A stretch of 23,327 nucleotides of DNA from Burkholderiales bacterium. Lineage in GTDB: Bacteria; Pseudomonadota; Gammaproteobacteria; Burkholderiales; Burkholderiaceae_D. The DNA is taken from positions 1-23,327 of the forward strand of contig JAGWUK010000003.1 of assembly GCA_028868455.1 (NCBI GenBank), read 5' to 3'. Positions within the stretch are counted from its first letter, which is position 1, and each line of letters starts with the position of its first letter. The position numbers and the translations under genes are program-made. Positions 1 through 7,610 of the stretch are shown piece by piece. Below the pieces are notes generated by a model. That model saw nothing but the letters and a program-made list of their open reading frames with translations. It was not told the origin of the DNA and searched no databases.

Positions 1-229
1 CGAGGAGCTGGAACGCATCATTGCGGAGGAAAACCTCAATGCCGAGGCGGCACGTGAATTCATTAGCAATGCCTTCCGCGACGGCAGCATCTCGGCAACC
101 GGTACTGCCATCACCAAGATCCTGCCGCCGGTATCGCGGTTTTCCAAGAACAATGGCCACGCAGCCAAAAAGCAGACGGTGCTGGACAAACTTGCTGCTT
201 TCTTCGAACGGTATTTCGGGTTGGCGTAA
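1..229 (+). CDS. hsdR: Type I restriction endonuclease R subunit, C-terminal fragment
   Basis: The window opens inside this gene. The first full codon is at 2, and 75 codons precede the TAA at 227-229. The tail contains the segments NAFRDGSISATGTAITKILP and KKQTVLDKLAAFFERYFGLA, which match my memory of the conserved C-terminal helical region of HsdR proteins. HsdR is the ATP-dependent translocase and nuclease subunit of type I restriction-modification, but its motor and nuclease domains lie outside the window. Its presence just upstream of the large operon marks the locus as a defence island. The operon begins 69 bases later on the same strand, so read-through transcription is possible. The family assignment rests on remembered similarity over only 75 residues. 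Confidence 0.85.
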   Translation, partial: EELERIIAEENLNAEAAREFISNAFRDGSISATGTAITKILPPVSRFSKNNGHAAKKQTVLDKLAAFFERYFGLA

Positions 230-233
230 GGAG
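228..233 (+). promoter_or_regulatory. Shine-Dalgarno AAGGAG overlapping the hsdR stop
   Basis: AAGGAG starts on the last two bases of the hsdR TAA stop and sits 7 bases before an ATG at 241. It is as strong as the sites used by the real genes downstream, yet the ATG it serves opens a frame of only 12 codons. It supports either a translated leader peptide or the relic of a lost gene start. Confidence 0.5.
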
Positions 234-240
234 AAGACCT

Positions 241-279
241 ATGAAGTTCAATCTAACCACACTCAGCACCTTTCTTTAA
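241..279 (+). CDS. Possible 12-residue leader peptide ahead of the operon
   Basis: An ATG at 241 opens a 12-codon frame (MKFNLTTLSTFL) ending at TAA 277-279. It is preceded at 7 bases by a strong AAGGAG. It lies entirely in the 69-base gap between hsdR and the first vWA gene, whose own AAGGA (285-289) starts 6 bases after this stop. This layout would suit a translated leader that couples hsdR or leader translation to the operon. No run of one amino acid or clear attenuator hairpin is visible, so a regulatory role is only inferred. It could equally be chance or the start of a degraded gene. Confidence 0.25.
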   Translation: MKFNLTTLSTFL

Positions 280-298
280 CTTTCAAGGAATCCTGTTC

Positions 299-1021
299 AT
301 GAGCAATACCCCATTCGATCCTTCGAAATTCACCGCACCGAAAGCCAAGCCGCTGCCAGTCATTCTTCTGCTTGATGTCAGCGGCAGCATGAGCGGAGAC
401 AAGATCCGCAATTTGAACGATGCTGTTCGCGATATGTTGGATACATTCAGCGACACCGAGAATGGTGAAACTGAAATCCATGTGGCAATCATCACCTTCG
501 GTGCTCAAGTAACACTGCATCAGCCGCTTGCGAGTGCCAGCACTATTCATTGGCAAGATCTTTCTGCTGGCGGCATGACCCCACTTGGTACGGCACTGCA
601 AATGGCCAAGGCCATGATTGAAGACAAAGATGTCGTTCCTTCACGTGCGTATCGTCCGACGGTCGTGTTGGTTTCTGATGGCGGGCCGAATGATGCATGG
701 GAAAAGCCGCTGGATGCGTTTATTGGTGACGGCCGCTCTGCAAAATGCGACCGCATGGCAATGGCCATTGGTGCAGATGCAGATGAGGCAGTACTTGGGA
801 AGTTCATCCAAGGCACACCTAACCACCTCTTCTATGCAGAGAACTCCAAGCAGCTACGCGACTTCTTCAAGTTCGTCACCATGTCGGTGACCATTCGCAC
901 AAAGTCACAAACGCCAAATATCGTGCCTGAAGCGAGCGCTATCGATGTACAGCCCGCCACGATAGATGCACGCAAGGAAAAACCGCAGAGTTCTTCTGCA
1001 GAAGATGGGGGGTATTGGTAA
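299..1021 (+). CDS. TerY-like von Willebrand factor A (vWA) domain protein
   Basis: A 240-residue soluble protein made mostly of one vWA domain. The metal-ion-dependent adhesion site is complete: D26-V-S28-G-S30 in LLLDVSGSMSG, T94 in MTPLGTA, and D127 in LVSDGG. Such domains bind a divalent metal and use it to hold an acidic partner residue. The DVSGSMSGDKI style matches TerY of tellurite-resistance-type stress systems. About 40 C-terminal residues are low-complexity and charged, probably disordered, ending in Tyr-Trp. The ATG at 299 follows AAGGA at 285-289. The stop at 1019-1021 overlaps the next ATG by one base. It is the first of two vWA genes in the operon. Placed beside the WXG-like, nuclease and FtsK genes, it may be the adaptor for that block (inference). 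Confidence 0.85.
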   Translation: MSNTPFDPSKFTAPKAKPLPVILLLDVSGSMSGDKIRNLNDAVRDMLDTFSDTENGETEIHVAIITFGAQVTLHQPLASASTIHWQDLSAGGMTPLGTALQMAKAMIEDKDVVPSRAYRPTVVLVSDGGPNDAWEKPLDAFIGDGRSAKCDRMAMAIGADADEAVLGKFIQGTPNHLFYAENSKQLRDFFKFVTMSVTIRTKSQTPNIVPEASAIDVQPATIDARKEKPQSSSAEDGGYW

Positions 1022-1290
1022 TGGCGCAGGCAATTGGAGATCCGGAAGAGCTCGAGCGATTCGCATACTCGTTGCAACAGTTTATTGATTCGCTCAACGA
1101 TGCTGTAGGCAATCTTAACGGTGCCTTTGCTTCACTGGGCGACACGTGGCAAGACGAAAAGCGGGCACGGTTTGAGGAGGACTACAACGCGCTCGTCCAA
1201 CAGTTGCAACATTTCAACGAAAACGCATCTGAGCAAGTTCCGTATCTGGGTGCGCTCGCATCACGGCTGCGGGATTACTTGCAAAGCTAA
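1021..1290 (+). CDS. WXG100-like small helical-hairpin protein
   Basis: An 89-residue, all-helical, charged protein without membrane segments. Its centre reads LGDTWQDEKRARFEEDYNAL: a tryptophan turn (W-Q-D in place of the classic W-X-G) between two amphipathic helices, at the expected place and length for the WXG100/EsxA family. WXG100 proteins form helical-hairpin dimers and are partners or substrates of FtsK/EssC-type ATPases in type VII secretion. An FtsK-like ATPase gene lies five genes downstream of the operon start, and a coiled-coil nuclease gene follows directly. The chosen ATG (1021) overlaps the previous stop in a TAATG arrangement. A TTG six bases upstream is in frame but less likely. 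The glycine-to-aspartate change makes the call probable rather than certain. Confidence 0.7.
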   Translation: MAQAIGDPEELERFAYSLQQFIDSLNDAVGNLNGAFASLGDTWQDEKRARFEEDYNALVQQLQHFNENASEQVPYLGALASRLRDYLQS

Positions 1291-1306
1291 AGGGGCTGAA
1301 GTCGCA

Positions 1307-2611
1307 ATGGCACAAGTTTCAATTGGACAAGTGGAAAATCTGGAAGACCTGGTGCGCGGGCTACAGTCAGTGCGCGAGGCTCTAGAAACCGCATGCCGCG
1401 AACAAATTGCCGTTGCGCAACAGAAATGCGCAGAGGCTCGTGAAGAAGCGCAGAACAGCGTGAGCATGCTGGAGAGCTCCACTCAGCAGGAGCAAGCAGC
1501 ACAGCAAAAAGTAGGCGGAGCTGAGCAGACGCTTGATAGCGCTCAAGGCTCACTTGCTTCCGCCCAGTCATCGCTATCGTCTTGCCTTGCCCAACCGCCA
1601 GATGACGAAGGGCGTTGCCCGGACTGCTCCGGCGAGTACTCTGCTGTTTCCGAAGCAGAAGCCTCTGTTGAGCAGGCCCAAGGCATGCTGGAGCAAGCAA
1701 AAGCAGAGCTTGAGGTCGCAACAGGAAATCGCATCTCCATGGAGCAGCGCCTTGATCTTGCGAAGCAGGCACAGGCGATGGCAGAAAATGCTCTGGAGCA
1801 GGCTCAACAAGAATGCGCTATGCGCTTGGCGACTGTTGATCAAGCTATTGCAATAGGCACTGCGCGGTTGAATTCCGCGCAACGAGCACTCGACGCATAT
1901 CTTGCAACGAACCCTCCCGCTGCACAATTCCATGCTTGGTTGAAATGGAACCCGGCACAGAATGGCCGACCTGTCACACCAGATACCCTGCGGGACCGAA
2001 TGAATCTCTCGTCAGAGCAACGACGATTGTTTCAAGAATATCTTTACGACCGTAATCCAGCGTATCGCAAGCAAGTGGATAAGTATCGGAACCTGTGGGC
2101 AACAGCCAAGGGTGATGCGGAGCGCAACATCGTCGCACGTAGGGCGCGAATACATTTGAGTGGCGAATTTGGAGAACAAATAGCCCGGCACGCACTTGCA
2201 CCGCTTGGTGGCCGGATCGAGACGCAAGGGCGAACCTTCGTTGGCGATAACGGCCGGTACACAAAAACGGATCTTTTGATCACCGATTTACGGGTCCCGG
2301 TCATATTAGGGCGTGGCGAGGGTATGGGTGCGCCCGTAGGAGGCTCAATGGCATTTGAGGTGAAATGCGGCAAGGCCGAATACCTCTACTCCCAGAAGGA
2401 TCACATGGTTTTCCAGGCCGAAGGGCATAAGCAGGCAGATGCGCAATGCACCCTTTGCTCACGAGATATCCACGACCTGCCGCCAGAGAAAGAGAACGAA
2501 CTTCGTGACACTCTGCGCGACGCTGGCTCGCCTATGGTAGGCATGCTGCCAAGCAAAAATGAAATAGATCAGTCCTGCCTTGATTTCATTCGCCAGGACG
2601 AGGAGGTTTGA
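1307..2611 (+). CDS. Coiled-coil protein with C-terminal PD-(D/E)XK nuclease, effector-like
   Basis: A 434-residue protein. Residues about 10-210 are long Ala/Gln/Glu-rich coiled coils interrupted by a CPDC motif (C104, C107). Residues about 270-400 look like a restriction-endonuclease fold: E287/E290 in an early helix, D322 in TKTDLLI, then E351-V-K353 in AFEVKCG, followed by a Gln/His-rich helix. A second CxxC pair (C381, C384) lies behind the active site. The order of helical N-terminus then nuclease C-terminus resembles LXG/WXG-type toxin effectors. The preceding WXG-like gene and the nearby FtsK-like gene fit that picture. ATG 1307 was chosen because the upstream in-frame extension overlaps the WXG gene. 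No immunity gene is recognisable unless it is one of the two small genes that follow. Nuclease fold is probable; target is unknown. Confidence 0.72.
   Translation: MAQVSIGQVENLEDLVRGLQSVREALETACREQIAVAQQKCAEAREEAQNSVSMLESSTQQEQAAQQKVGGAEQTLDSAQGSLASAQSSLSSCLAQPPDDEGRCPDCSGEYSAVSEAEASVEQAQGMLEQAKAELEVATGNRISMEQRLDLAKQAQAMAENALEQAQQECAMRLATVDQAIAIGTARLNSAQRALDAYLATNPPAAQFHAWLKWNPAQNGRPVTPDTLRDRMNLSSEQRRLFQEYLYDRNPAYRKQVDKYRNLWATAKGDAERNIVARRARIHLSGEFGEQIARHALAPLGGRIETQGRTFVGDNGRYTKTDLLITDLRVPVILGRGEGMGAPVGGSMAFEVKCGKAEYLYSQKDHMVFQAEGHKQADAQCTLCSRDIHDLPPEKENELRDTLRDAGSPMVGMLPSKNEIDQSCLDFIRQDEEV
2601..2606 (+). promoter_or_regulatory. Strong ribosome binding site AGGAGG
   Basis: A consensus AGGAGG lies inside the last codons of the coiled-coil nuclease gene, 7 bases ahead of the ATG at 2614. 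It decides that start over the in-frame TTG at 2608, which would leave no spacing. It suggests that this small gene is translated strongly in its own right and not only by coupling. Confidence 0.7.
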
Positions 2612-2613
2612 CC

Positions 2614-2955
2614 ATGAAAGTACGTTTCGCCATTGTTGGCTCAGACCTGCTCGCACAAGTCCGGGCTGAAGTTGACGCTCTTCTAAGTGCAGTCAATGCC
2701 GGAGATATGGATGGAGTGGATGCGGCTACGGCACTCCTTTTGAAATTAACAGCGGATTGCAGTTCGATTGACTTATCCGAGGATGAGTGGCGCAAGTTTC
2801 TCAACAAAATTCGGCTGAATAATCCCGATTTCAAATCCAACTATCTTTTGCCTGGCGATATTTGCGCCCCTCTATTTCCAGCAATTGCAGCTAGCGACTA
2901 TGTTCTCGAACTTCCAATAGATGGAGATATGGAAGAGGAGGAAGCTGATGTTTGA
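2614..2955 (+). CDS. Uncharacterised small acidic protein
   Basis: A 113-residue protein I do not recognise. It opens with a hydrophobic strand (KVRFAIVGSD), continues with predicted helices, and ends in a very acidic tail (DGDMEEEEADV). There is no signal peptide, membrane segment or cysteine motif. It has a consensus AGGAGG and starts 2 bases after the nuclease gene, which is the position expected for an immunity, chaperone or adaptor partner of the nuclease. The acidic tail could mimic nucleic acid or bind a basic surface (inference). Its stop overlaps the next gene by 8 bases. Confidence 0.6.
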   Translation: MKVRFAIVGSDLLAQVRAEVDALLSAVNAGDMDGVDAATALLLKLTADCSSIDLSEDEWRKFLNKIRLNNPDFKSNYLLPGDICAPLFPAIAASDYVLELPIDGDMEEEEADV

Positions 2956-3178
2956 TGAGGTTTTTGGAATGACCGCACTATGTGCCGAGAACTTCCGCGA
3001 AGGAGTACGTGATTCGTTCGGAGCATCCATTGTTGAGGATGTACTGGGCCCAATTATCAAGGAGGTTGATTCGCTCCGTATTTTCAATGCTGAATTCCAG
3101 CGGCAATCGCTCAGCGTTGATGGAATCTTGGCTGATGCGCGAACGCACGAGTTCAAAGATAGTAGGTGCATGCGATGA
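2948..3178 (+). CDS. Uncharacterised small helical protein
   Basis: A 76-residue, mainly helical protein I do not recognise. ATG 2948 follows a purine-rich AGAGGAGGAAG at 2934-2944, and the gene overlaps its predecessor by 8 bases. Its TGA overlaps the start of the FtsK-like gene in an ATGA arrangement. The size and helical character would fit a second hairpin partner for the WXG-like protein or an accessory of the ATPase, but no W-X-G turn is present. An in-frame ATG at 2921 exists but would place most of the extension inside the previous gene without a ribosome site. Confidence 0.55.
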   Translation: MFDEVFGMTALCAENFREGVRDSFGASIVEDVLGPIIKEVDSLRIFNAEFQRQSLSVDGILADARTHEFKDSRCMR

Positions 3179-5850
3179 CCGGAAGTGCAAAAGCTTTTCA
3201 GGATGTGATTGCCAAATTACACAAGGCAATCGCGAACTATCACGAAGGACTTGCGCGCATCGACCGCGAATTCCAAGCGCCAAAAAAAGCGTTAAGCGCG
3301 GATCAAGAGCGTAACCGGGAAATCAGAAAGTCGAATTGGAAGTTAGCCTTTGCCAAAGAATGGGCAAGGAATGCAGCTGAAATAGCGTCTGCAAGCTCGC
3401 GGATTAGGCTGCATCAGCCCCCTTTTGTAGATTTTGGCGCAGAAATGCCATTGATGGCATCGGAAGTTCCTGCCGACCTTGCAATGGGCTCGCTGCAGGC
3501 CTCTTTTGAGCAGTTCTCTTGTCATCTCCCACGGGTCATCTCATTCCCTTTCGCCAGCGCGCTTGTTTTGCCGCAGGACAATTTAGAGCAAAAGCGACTC
3601 GCTCATTGCCTCTTGTTGCGCTTGCTATCCGCTTTGCCACCCGGGCAAATAGAGTTGACACTGATTGACCCACTGCAGCTAGGGCAATCGGTCGAGCCGT
3701 TCCTGCCACTGTTGAAGGTAGAGCAACTGGTGCCGCAGGGTCATGTTCTCACTCGCTCGGACGAAATCGAGGCCGAGCTCGGCAAACTGACGGACGAGAT
3801 TGAGGAGATGATCCAGCAGCGATTCAATGACAAGGCATCCAACTGGTCGGAATACAACGCGATCAACCCCGACACCCCATTGCCTTACAAAGCGGTCGTG
3901 CTTTTTGATGTACCAGAGCAGATATCGGATAAATCTACCTGGTTCCTTAGCCGCATTTGTGAAAACGGTCCACGCTGCGGTGTACTGCCCATCATTGCAA
4001 TTGATAGCAAGCGCGTGGAAGACAGGCGATATGAAAAGTTCAACGCCACGCTAGAAGCCTCCTCTATGCAGCTTGATCATCTATTGCAGTGCGCCGGGGT
4101 TGCTGATCTGTCATTCACATACCAGCCTGAGCAATGGCCGCGCCGGGAAGTGATTGATGGCTTCATGGCAAGGCTTGCTGAAAATTGCGTAGCAAAAACG
4201 CGCTTCAAGAAAACGATGCCTGATCTCTGGTCAAACCTCATCAACGATGAAACGACCATTGGCGGCTTTGATATTCCCATCGGATGGACTCCCGCTGGCG
4301 ACTTCGCGAGGCTGCGAGTGGGCGCGACGGACTCCGAGCATCATGCGTTGCTTGCGGGGAAGACGGGCTCTGGCAAATCAAATTTGCTCCATGTCTTGAT
4401 TCACACGCTATGCGAGAAATACTCACCCGAAGAGCTTGACCTTTATCTACTGGATTACAAGGAATCGACGGAGTTCAATGTCTATGCAGCGCCGCCACTT
4501 CCACATGCCCGTCTTGTTGCCACGGAAAGTGATCCTGAATATGGTGTCACCGCCCTACGGCATCTTGTGGGTGAACTGGAAACTCGCGCACGGATATTCA
4601 AATCTGAAAACGCCCGAGATTTTGCCGAATATCGCAAATTAAGTCGGGTGCGATTGCCCCGCGTTCTGTTGATCATCGACGAGTTTCAGGTTCTGTTTTC
4701 AGAAGGCCGCCAGGTAGCAGAAGCGGCGGAGCAACTTCTCTCGCAGCTCTTGAAGCAGGGGCGCTCGTTCGGCATTCACATCCTTCTGGCTACTCAGACG
4801 CTGAAGGGTATCAACGCCCAGTCAATTGGAAGCATCATCACCCAGTTGGGGTGTCGTATTGCACTCGCTTGTGGGCAAGAAGATTCCGCAGTGATCCTCG
4901 GGGGCGGGAACTGGGCCGCAGCAGAACTGCGTAGCCCACCTGAAGGGATCATCAACAATGCTAACGGCGCCAAATCCGGCAATGTTAAGTTCATGATTCC
5001 ATTCGCCGGAGAGAGCGAACATCGGCGTGATTTGCTCAGGAAACTGATAGAGCGAACATCTTTTTCCGGCGCTGCCACCAAAACAAAAATTTTCAGCGGA
5101 GCATCTCTTCCGGAGATTCCGTCACTCTCTGAATATCAGACAGCCTGTGAGCATGACGAAACGCTTGTGTTGGGCGAAAGGCTCACATTCGAAGCGGCCC
5201 CGTTGACGTTGCCGCTTACTCGTCGATCTGCGTTTAATGTCCTATTCAGTGGCTACAACGATCAGATCCACGACGGGCTGCTTTCTGCCATGCTTTACAG
5301 CCTGTCTTTCGCCCACGGCTTTGATGAGGTAATTTACTTTAACGCTCGAGGGGTTGCTCCCGGAGGTGCATTCATCGCCGCAACGCAAGCACTCGGCGCG
5401 CGCTTCAAGATGTTCGACGATATTTCTGCGCTACCGTTACAAGCGATGTCAGACGATCTTGGGGTTCGCCGCATCGCGCTAATCGTCGACGGCCTCGATT
5501 CCGAGAAAATACTACACCCAGCCCCTGCGTTTAAATCCCCCAAGCCCGGCGAACCGCCAGCCCCTGCTGACCTTTTGAAGCGTCTCGCGGAAGACGGCCC
5601 ACGGAAAGGTACATTTGTATTTGCCTTTGTCGACCGCTGGCAACGCTGTGCCACCGCATGCAAAGACCTTTTTTCCTTTTTCGAGTTGCGCGTGGCCTAT
5701 TGCATGAATGAGGACGATGCTGGATCACTTGTGAGTGGAGGAATTGGCAAGTTCAAAGGCATTGAAAAACCTAACCGCGCAGTATTCGTAAACAAAATGA
5801 CGAATGACATCGCATGGTTCCGCCCATATGTTCAGGAAAACTCTCGATGA
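3175..5850 (+). CDS. FtsK/EssC-like tandem P-loop ATPase (DNA or protein translocase)
   Basis: An 891-residue protein. Residues 1-60 are a charged coiled coil, followed by a long N-terminal region of unknown fold. The first ATPase domain is intact: Walker A G395-K-T-G-S-G-K401-S and Walker B LLIID502-E503-F, followed by the FtsK-type segment HILLATQTLKG. A second, degenerate ATPase-like module follows: FSGYNDQ (about 693) replaces Walker A, and ALIVDGLD (D772) stands for Walker B. Tandem modules with degenerate later copies are typical of EccC/EssC of type VII secretion, but no membrane segment is visible, so this looks like a cytosolic pump or DNA-loading motor. It lies behind the WXG-like and nuclease genes, its likely clients. 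ATG 3175 overlaps the previous stop (ATGA); GTG 3166 is the alternative. Confidence 0.85.
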   Translation: MTGSAKAFQDVIAKLHKAIANYHEGLARIDREFQAPKKALSADQERNREIRKSNWKLAFAKEWARNAAEIASASSRIRLHQPPFVDFGAEMPLMASEVPADLAMGSLQASFEQFSCHLPRVISFPFASALVLPQDNLEQKRLAHCLLLRLLSALPPGQIELTLIDPLQLGQSVEPFLPLLKVEQLVPQGHVLTRSDEIEAELGKLTDEIEEMIQQRFNDKASNWSEYNAINPDTPLPYKAVVLFDVPEQISDKSTWFLSRICENGPRCGVLPIIAIDSKRVEDRRYEKFNATLEASSMQLDHLLQCAGVADLSFTYQPEQWPRREVIDGFMARLAENCVAKTRFKKTMPDLWSNLINDETTIGGFDIPIGWTPAGDFARLRVGATDSEHHALLAGKTGSGKSNLLHVLIHTLCEKYSPEELDLYLLDYKESTEFNVYAAPPLPHARLVATESDPEYGVTALRHLVGELETRARIFKSENARDFAEYRKLSRVRLPRVLLIIDEFQVLFSEGRQVAEAAEQLLSQLLKQGRSFGIHILLATQTLKGINAQSIGSIITQLGCRIALACGQEDSAVILGGGNWAAAELRSPPEGIINNANGAKSGNVKFMIPFAGESEHRRDLLRKLIERTSFSGAATKTKIFSGASLPEIPSLSEYQTACEHDETLVLGERLTFEAAPLTLPLTRRSAFNVLFSGYNDQIHDGLLSAMLYSLSFAHGFDEVIYFNARGVAPGGAFIAATQALGARFKMFDDISALPLQAMSDDLGVRRIALIVDGLDSEKILHPAPAFKSPKPGEPPAPADLLKRLAEDGPRKGTFVFAFVDRWQRCATACKDLFSFFELRVAYCMNEDDAGSLVSGGIGKFKGIEKPNRAVFVNKMTNDIAWFRPYVQENSR

Positions 5851-7610
5851 AAAAATTTCTGCTCACATGGTACGGAATTACAGATTTTCGTGCTTCCCTG
5901 GGATTCGAAAATACCGATGGCCCGATTGTAGGTGCCCTTTCCGGCGAGTCCTATTCTGATGTGATCATCCTGGGCTATACCCGCGCGGATAATGACTCCA
6001 ACGAAATAATCGAAGCTCAAAAAACATTCGCACATGAACTATCGTCAATACGAAACGCGGGGCTTGAGAAGGATTGGAAGACCACCAGTCAGTTTGTTTC
6101 TAGGTTCGCGAATACAACTGCTGCCCATGAGCATTTTGAGACTTGGCTAAAAACAAAAGCTGCAACTCAGGGTTGCAACGCAAGCATCCGATTAACAGGC
6201 GAGAAACTTCGTCAACTCAACGATACCGAAGGTATTTATGCTGGCGCGATGCGAGCATTGGATCGGGTGGAGCGTGAATCAGGTGAAAAGTTTGTCACCC
6301 TCTACCTTAGTCCTGGAACTCCGGTAATGGCCTTTGTATGGGCGTTAGCAGCACTGAGCTACCCTGAACTCAAAAAAAGGCTTATAGCATCTTCCGTAGT
6401 TGGCAAGGTGCCCGAGGTTGTATCGCTGCCCGCCGATTGGCTCAAGCGACACGGAGCAAAACAGGAGGCGATCCGAGACATCCCTAACGGATTTGATGTG
6501 ACCTTCCATCTTTTTGGTGAGCAACGGATGCCTGCCTTGCTCAGTATCCGGCAATTTGAGTCGGCGCACCACATTTTCGTTAACTCAAAAGACTATCCAG
6601 CTACGTGTATGCGGGCCTTTATTGGCTCCCGGGACCTACACGAACTTTCTGTTGACCCTTGGGATGATCGAGCCGTTCATGAGCGAATTACAGAGCTAGC
6701 CAAACAATTTCCAGAAAAGACACGAATCGGAATCAATCTGACCGGCGGAACTAAATTAATGTTTGCAGGCGCACTATCTGCTGCTCGCGAGCTTGGTGCT
6801 GTTCCCTTTTACTTTGATAGTCGAAATCGTCGAGTAACGTTTGTCGACAGCCTTCGTCGTGAAAAAATCAGGCAGATTGATTCAATCGAAACATTTTTGC
6901 GCCTCAATAGCGATGGATTAGACATCTCCGACAGTACCGCGATGAATGAGATGTCGCCTGATCGTCAACTCCTGACCAAGACACTCTGGATTCATCGTGA
7001 AAAGTTACGAAGATTTTATAAAGAACTAACCGACTATAACAATGCGTTCAAACCATTCGAAATTTGTCGAGATGGCTTTATTTTTAAGCTGGAAAGTTCG
7101 GAGAGAGCGGTAATTCAAGGCTACGGATTAGATCTAGTGTTTGCAAAATGGCCTGATTTTGCCAAATACCTGTCGGGCGGCTGGTTCGAGGAGTTTATCT
7201 ATTTGCAATGCAAGCCCTACGAGGATGCTGGCGTCATACAAGACTTGCGTATCAACGTAAAACTGAACCTGAAGCAAGAAAACGCCTGGAGTAATTCGAA
7301 TTGGGGTGTGGAATATAACGAGCTGGATATCACATTCACCGACGGTTACTCGCTTTACATCGTGGAATGTAAGGCAGGCAATGTAACGCAGGAGCAGGTT
7401 ATGAAGCTGCAAAACCTTGTGCGCTTCTACGGAGGAATTGAAGGTCGTGGCATCGTTGCCTGTTGTGTTCCACCAAATACTGAATCGGCCAAGAAAAAGA
7501 TCAAGGATGCGAGGCTGATGCTTTGGAGTGGAGCATCACTTGCTGAGCAGATCAAGACGATGATGAACAACATCACCGCGCGAGCCGAAGCGATAGAGGG
7601 GACTACGTGA
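5847..7610 (+). CDS. Tandem-CARF nuclease: RtcR-like CARF + Card1-like CARF + PD-(D/E)XK
   Basis: A 587-residue protein. Residues 1-190 resemble the sensory domain of RtcR: a YLSPGTPVMAFVWALAAL stretch (S155-G157-T158) followed by RLIASS, parallel to the RtcR segment ITTGTHVAQICWFLL and RLIQSS. Residues about 195-360 look like the CARF domain of Card1/Can2-type (DUF1887) proteins, with INLTGGTKLM (N297 to M305). Residues about 400-587 carry a nuclease site: E448/E449 in GGWFEEF, D494 in NELDITF, and E507-C-K509 in VECKAG. CARF domains bind cyclic oligonucleotides or RNA ends and switch on the attached effector. No CRISPR locus is in the window. It overlaps FtsK by ATGA and leads into the vWA-PP2C-kinase triad. 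The second CARF and the nuclease are well supported; the first CARF is a likely call. Confidence 0.8.
   Translation: MKKFLLTWYGITDFRASLGFENTDGPIVGALSGESYSDVIILGYTRADNDSNEIIEAQKTFAHELSSIRNAGLEKDWKTTSQFVSRFANTTAAHEHFETWLKTKAATQGCNASIRLTGEKLRQLNDTEGIYAGAMRALDRVERESGEKFVTLYLSPGTPVMAFVWALAALSYPELKKRLIASSVVGKVPEVVSLPADWLKRHGAKQEAIRDIPNGFDVTFHLFGEQRMPALLSIRQFESAHHIFVNSKDYPATCMRAFIGSRDLHELSVDPWDDRAVHERITELAKQFPEKTRIGINLTGGTKLMFAGALSAARELGAVPFYFDSRNRRVTFVDSLRREKIRQIDSIETFLRLNSDGLDISDSTAMNEMSPDRQLLTKTLWIHREKLRRFYKELTDYNNAFKPFEICRDGFIFKLESSERAVIQGYGLDLVFAKWPDFAKYLSGGWFEEFIYLQCKPYEDAGVIQDLRINVKLNLKQENAWSNSNWGVEYNELDITFTDGYSLYIVECKAGNVTQEQVMKLQNLVRFYGGIEGRGIVACCVPPNTESAKKKIKDARLMLWSGASLAEQIKTMMNNITARAEAIEGTT

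Noticed and set aside
150..298. Sigma-70 promoter ahead of the operon
   Set aside because: No -35/-10 pair with acceptable match and spacing could be picked out; transcription may come from hsdR or a promoter I cannot recognise.
263..601. Minus-strand open frames under the first vWA gene and elsewhere in the operon
   Set aside because: They run opposite well-supported genes, lack ribosome sites and have no recognisable domains; they are antisense shadows.
1121..1306. Longer N-terminus for the coiled-coil nuclease (in-frame from 1121)
   Set aside because: The extension lies entirely within the WXG-like gene in another frame and has non-protein-like composition. The ATG at 1307 is a natural start after that gene.
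1021..5850. A complete type VII secretion system
   Set aside because: No membrane ATPase anchor, EccB/D/E, EsaA/EssA/EssB or signal-bearing component is present, so only a type VII-like intracellular set can be claimed.
5847..7610. Presence of a CRISPR-Cas locus suggested by the CARF domains
   Set aside because: No regularly spaced repeats, cas1/cas2, Cas10 or other cas-like protein is visible anywhere in the window. CARF proteins also occur outside CRISPR loci.
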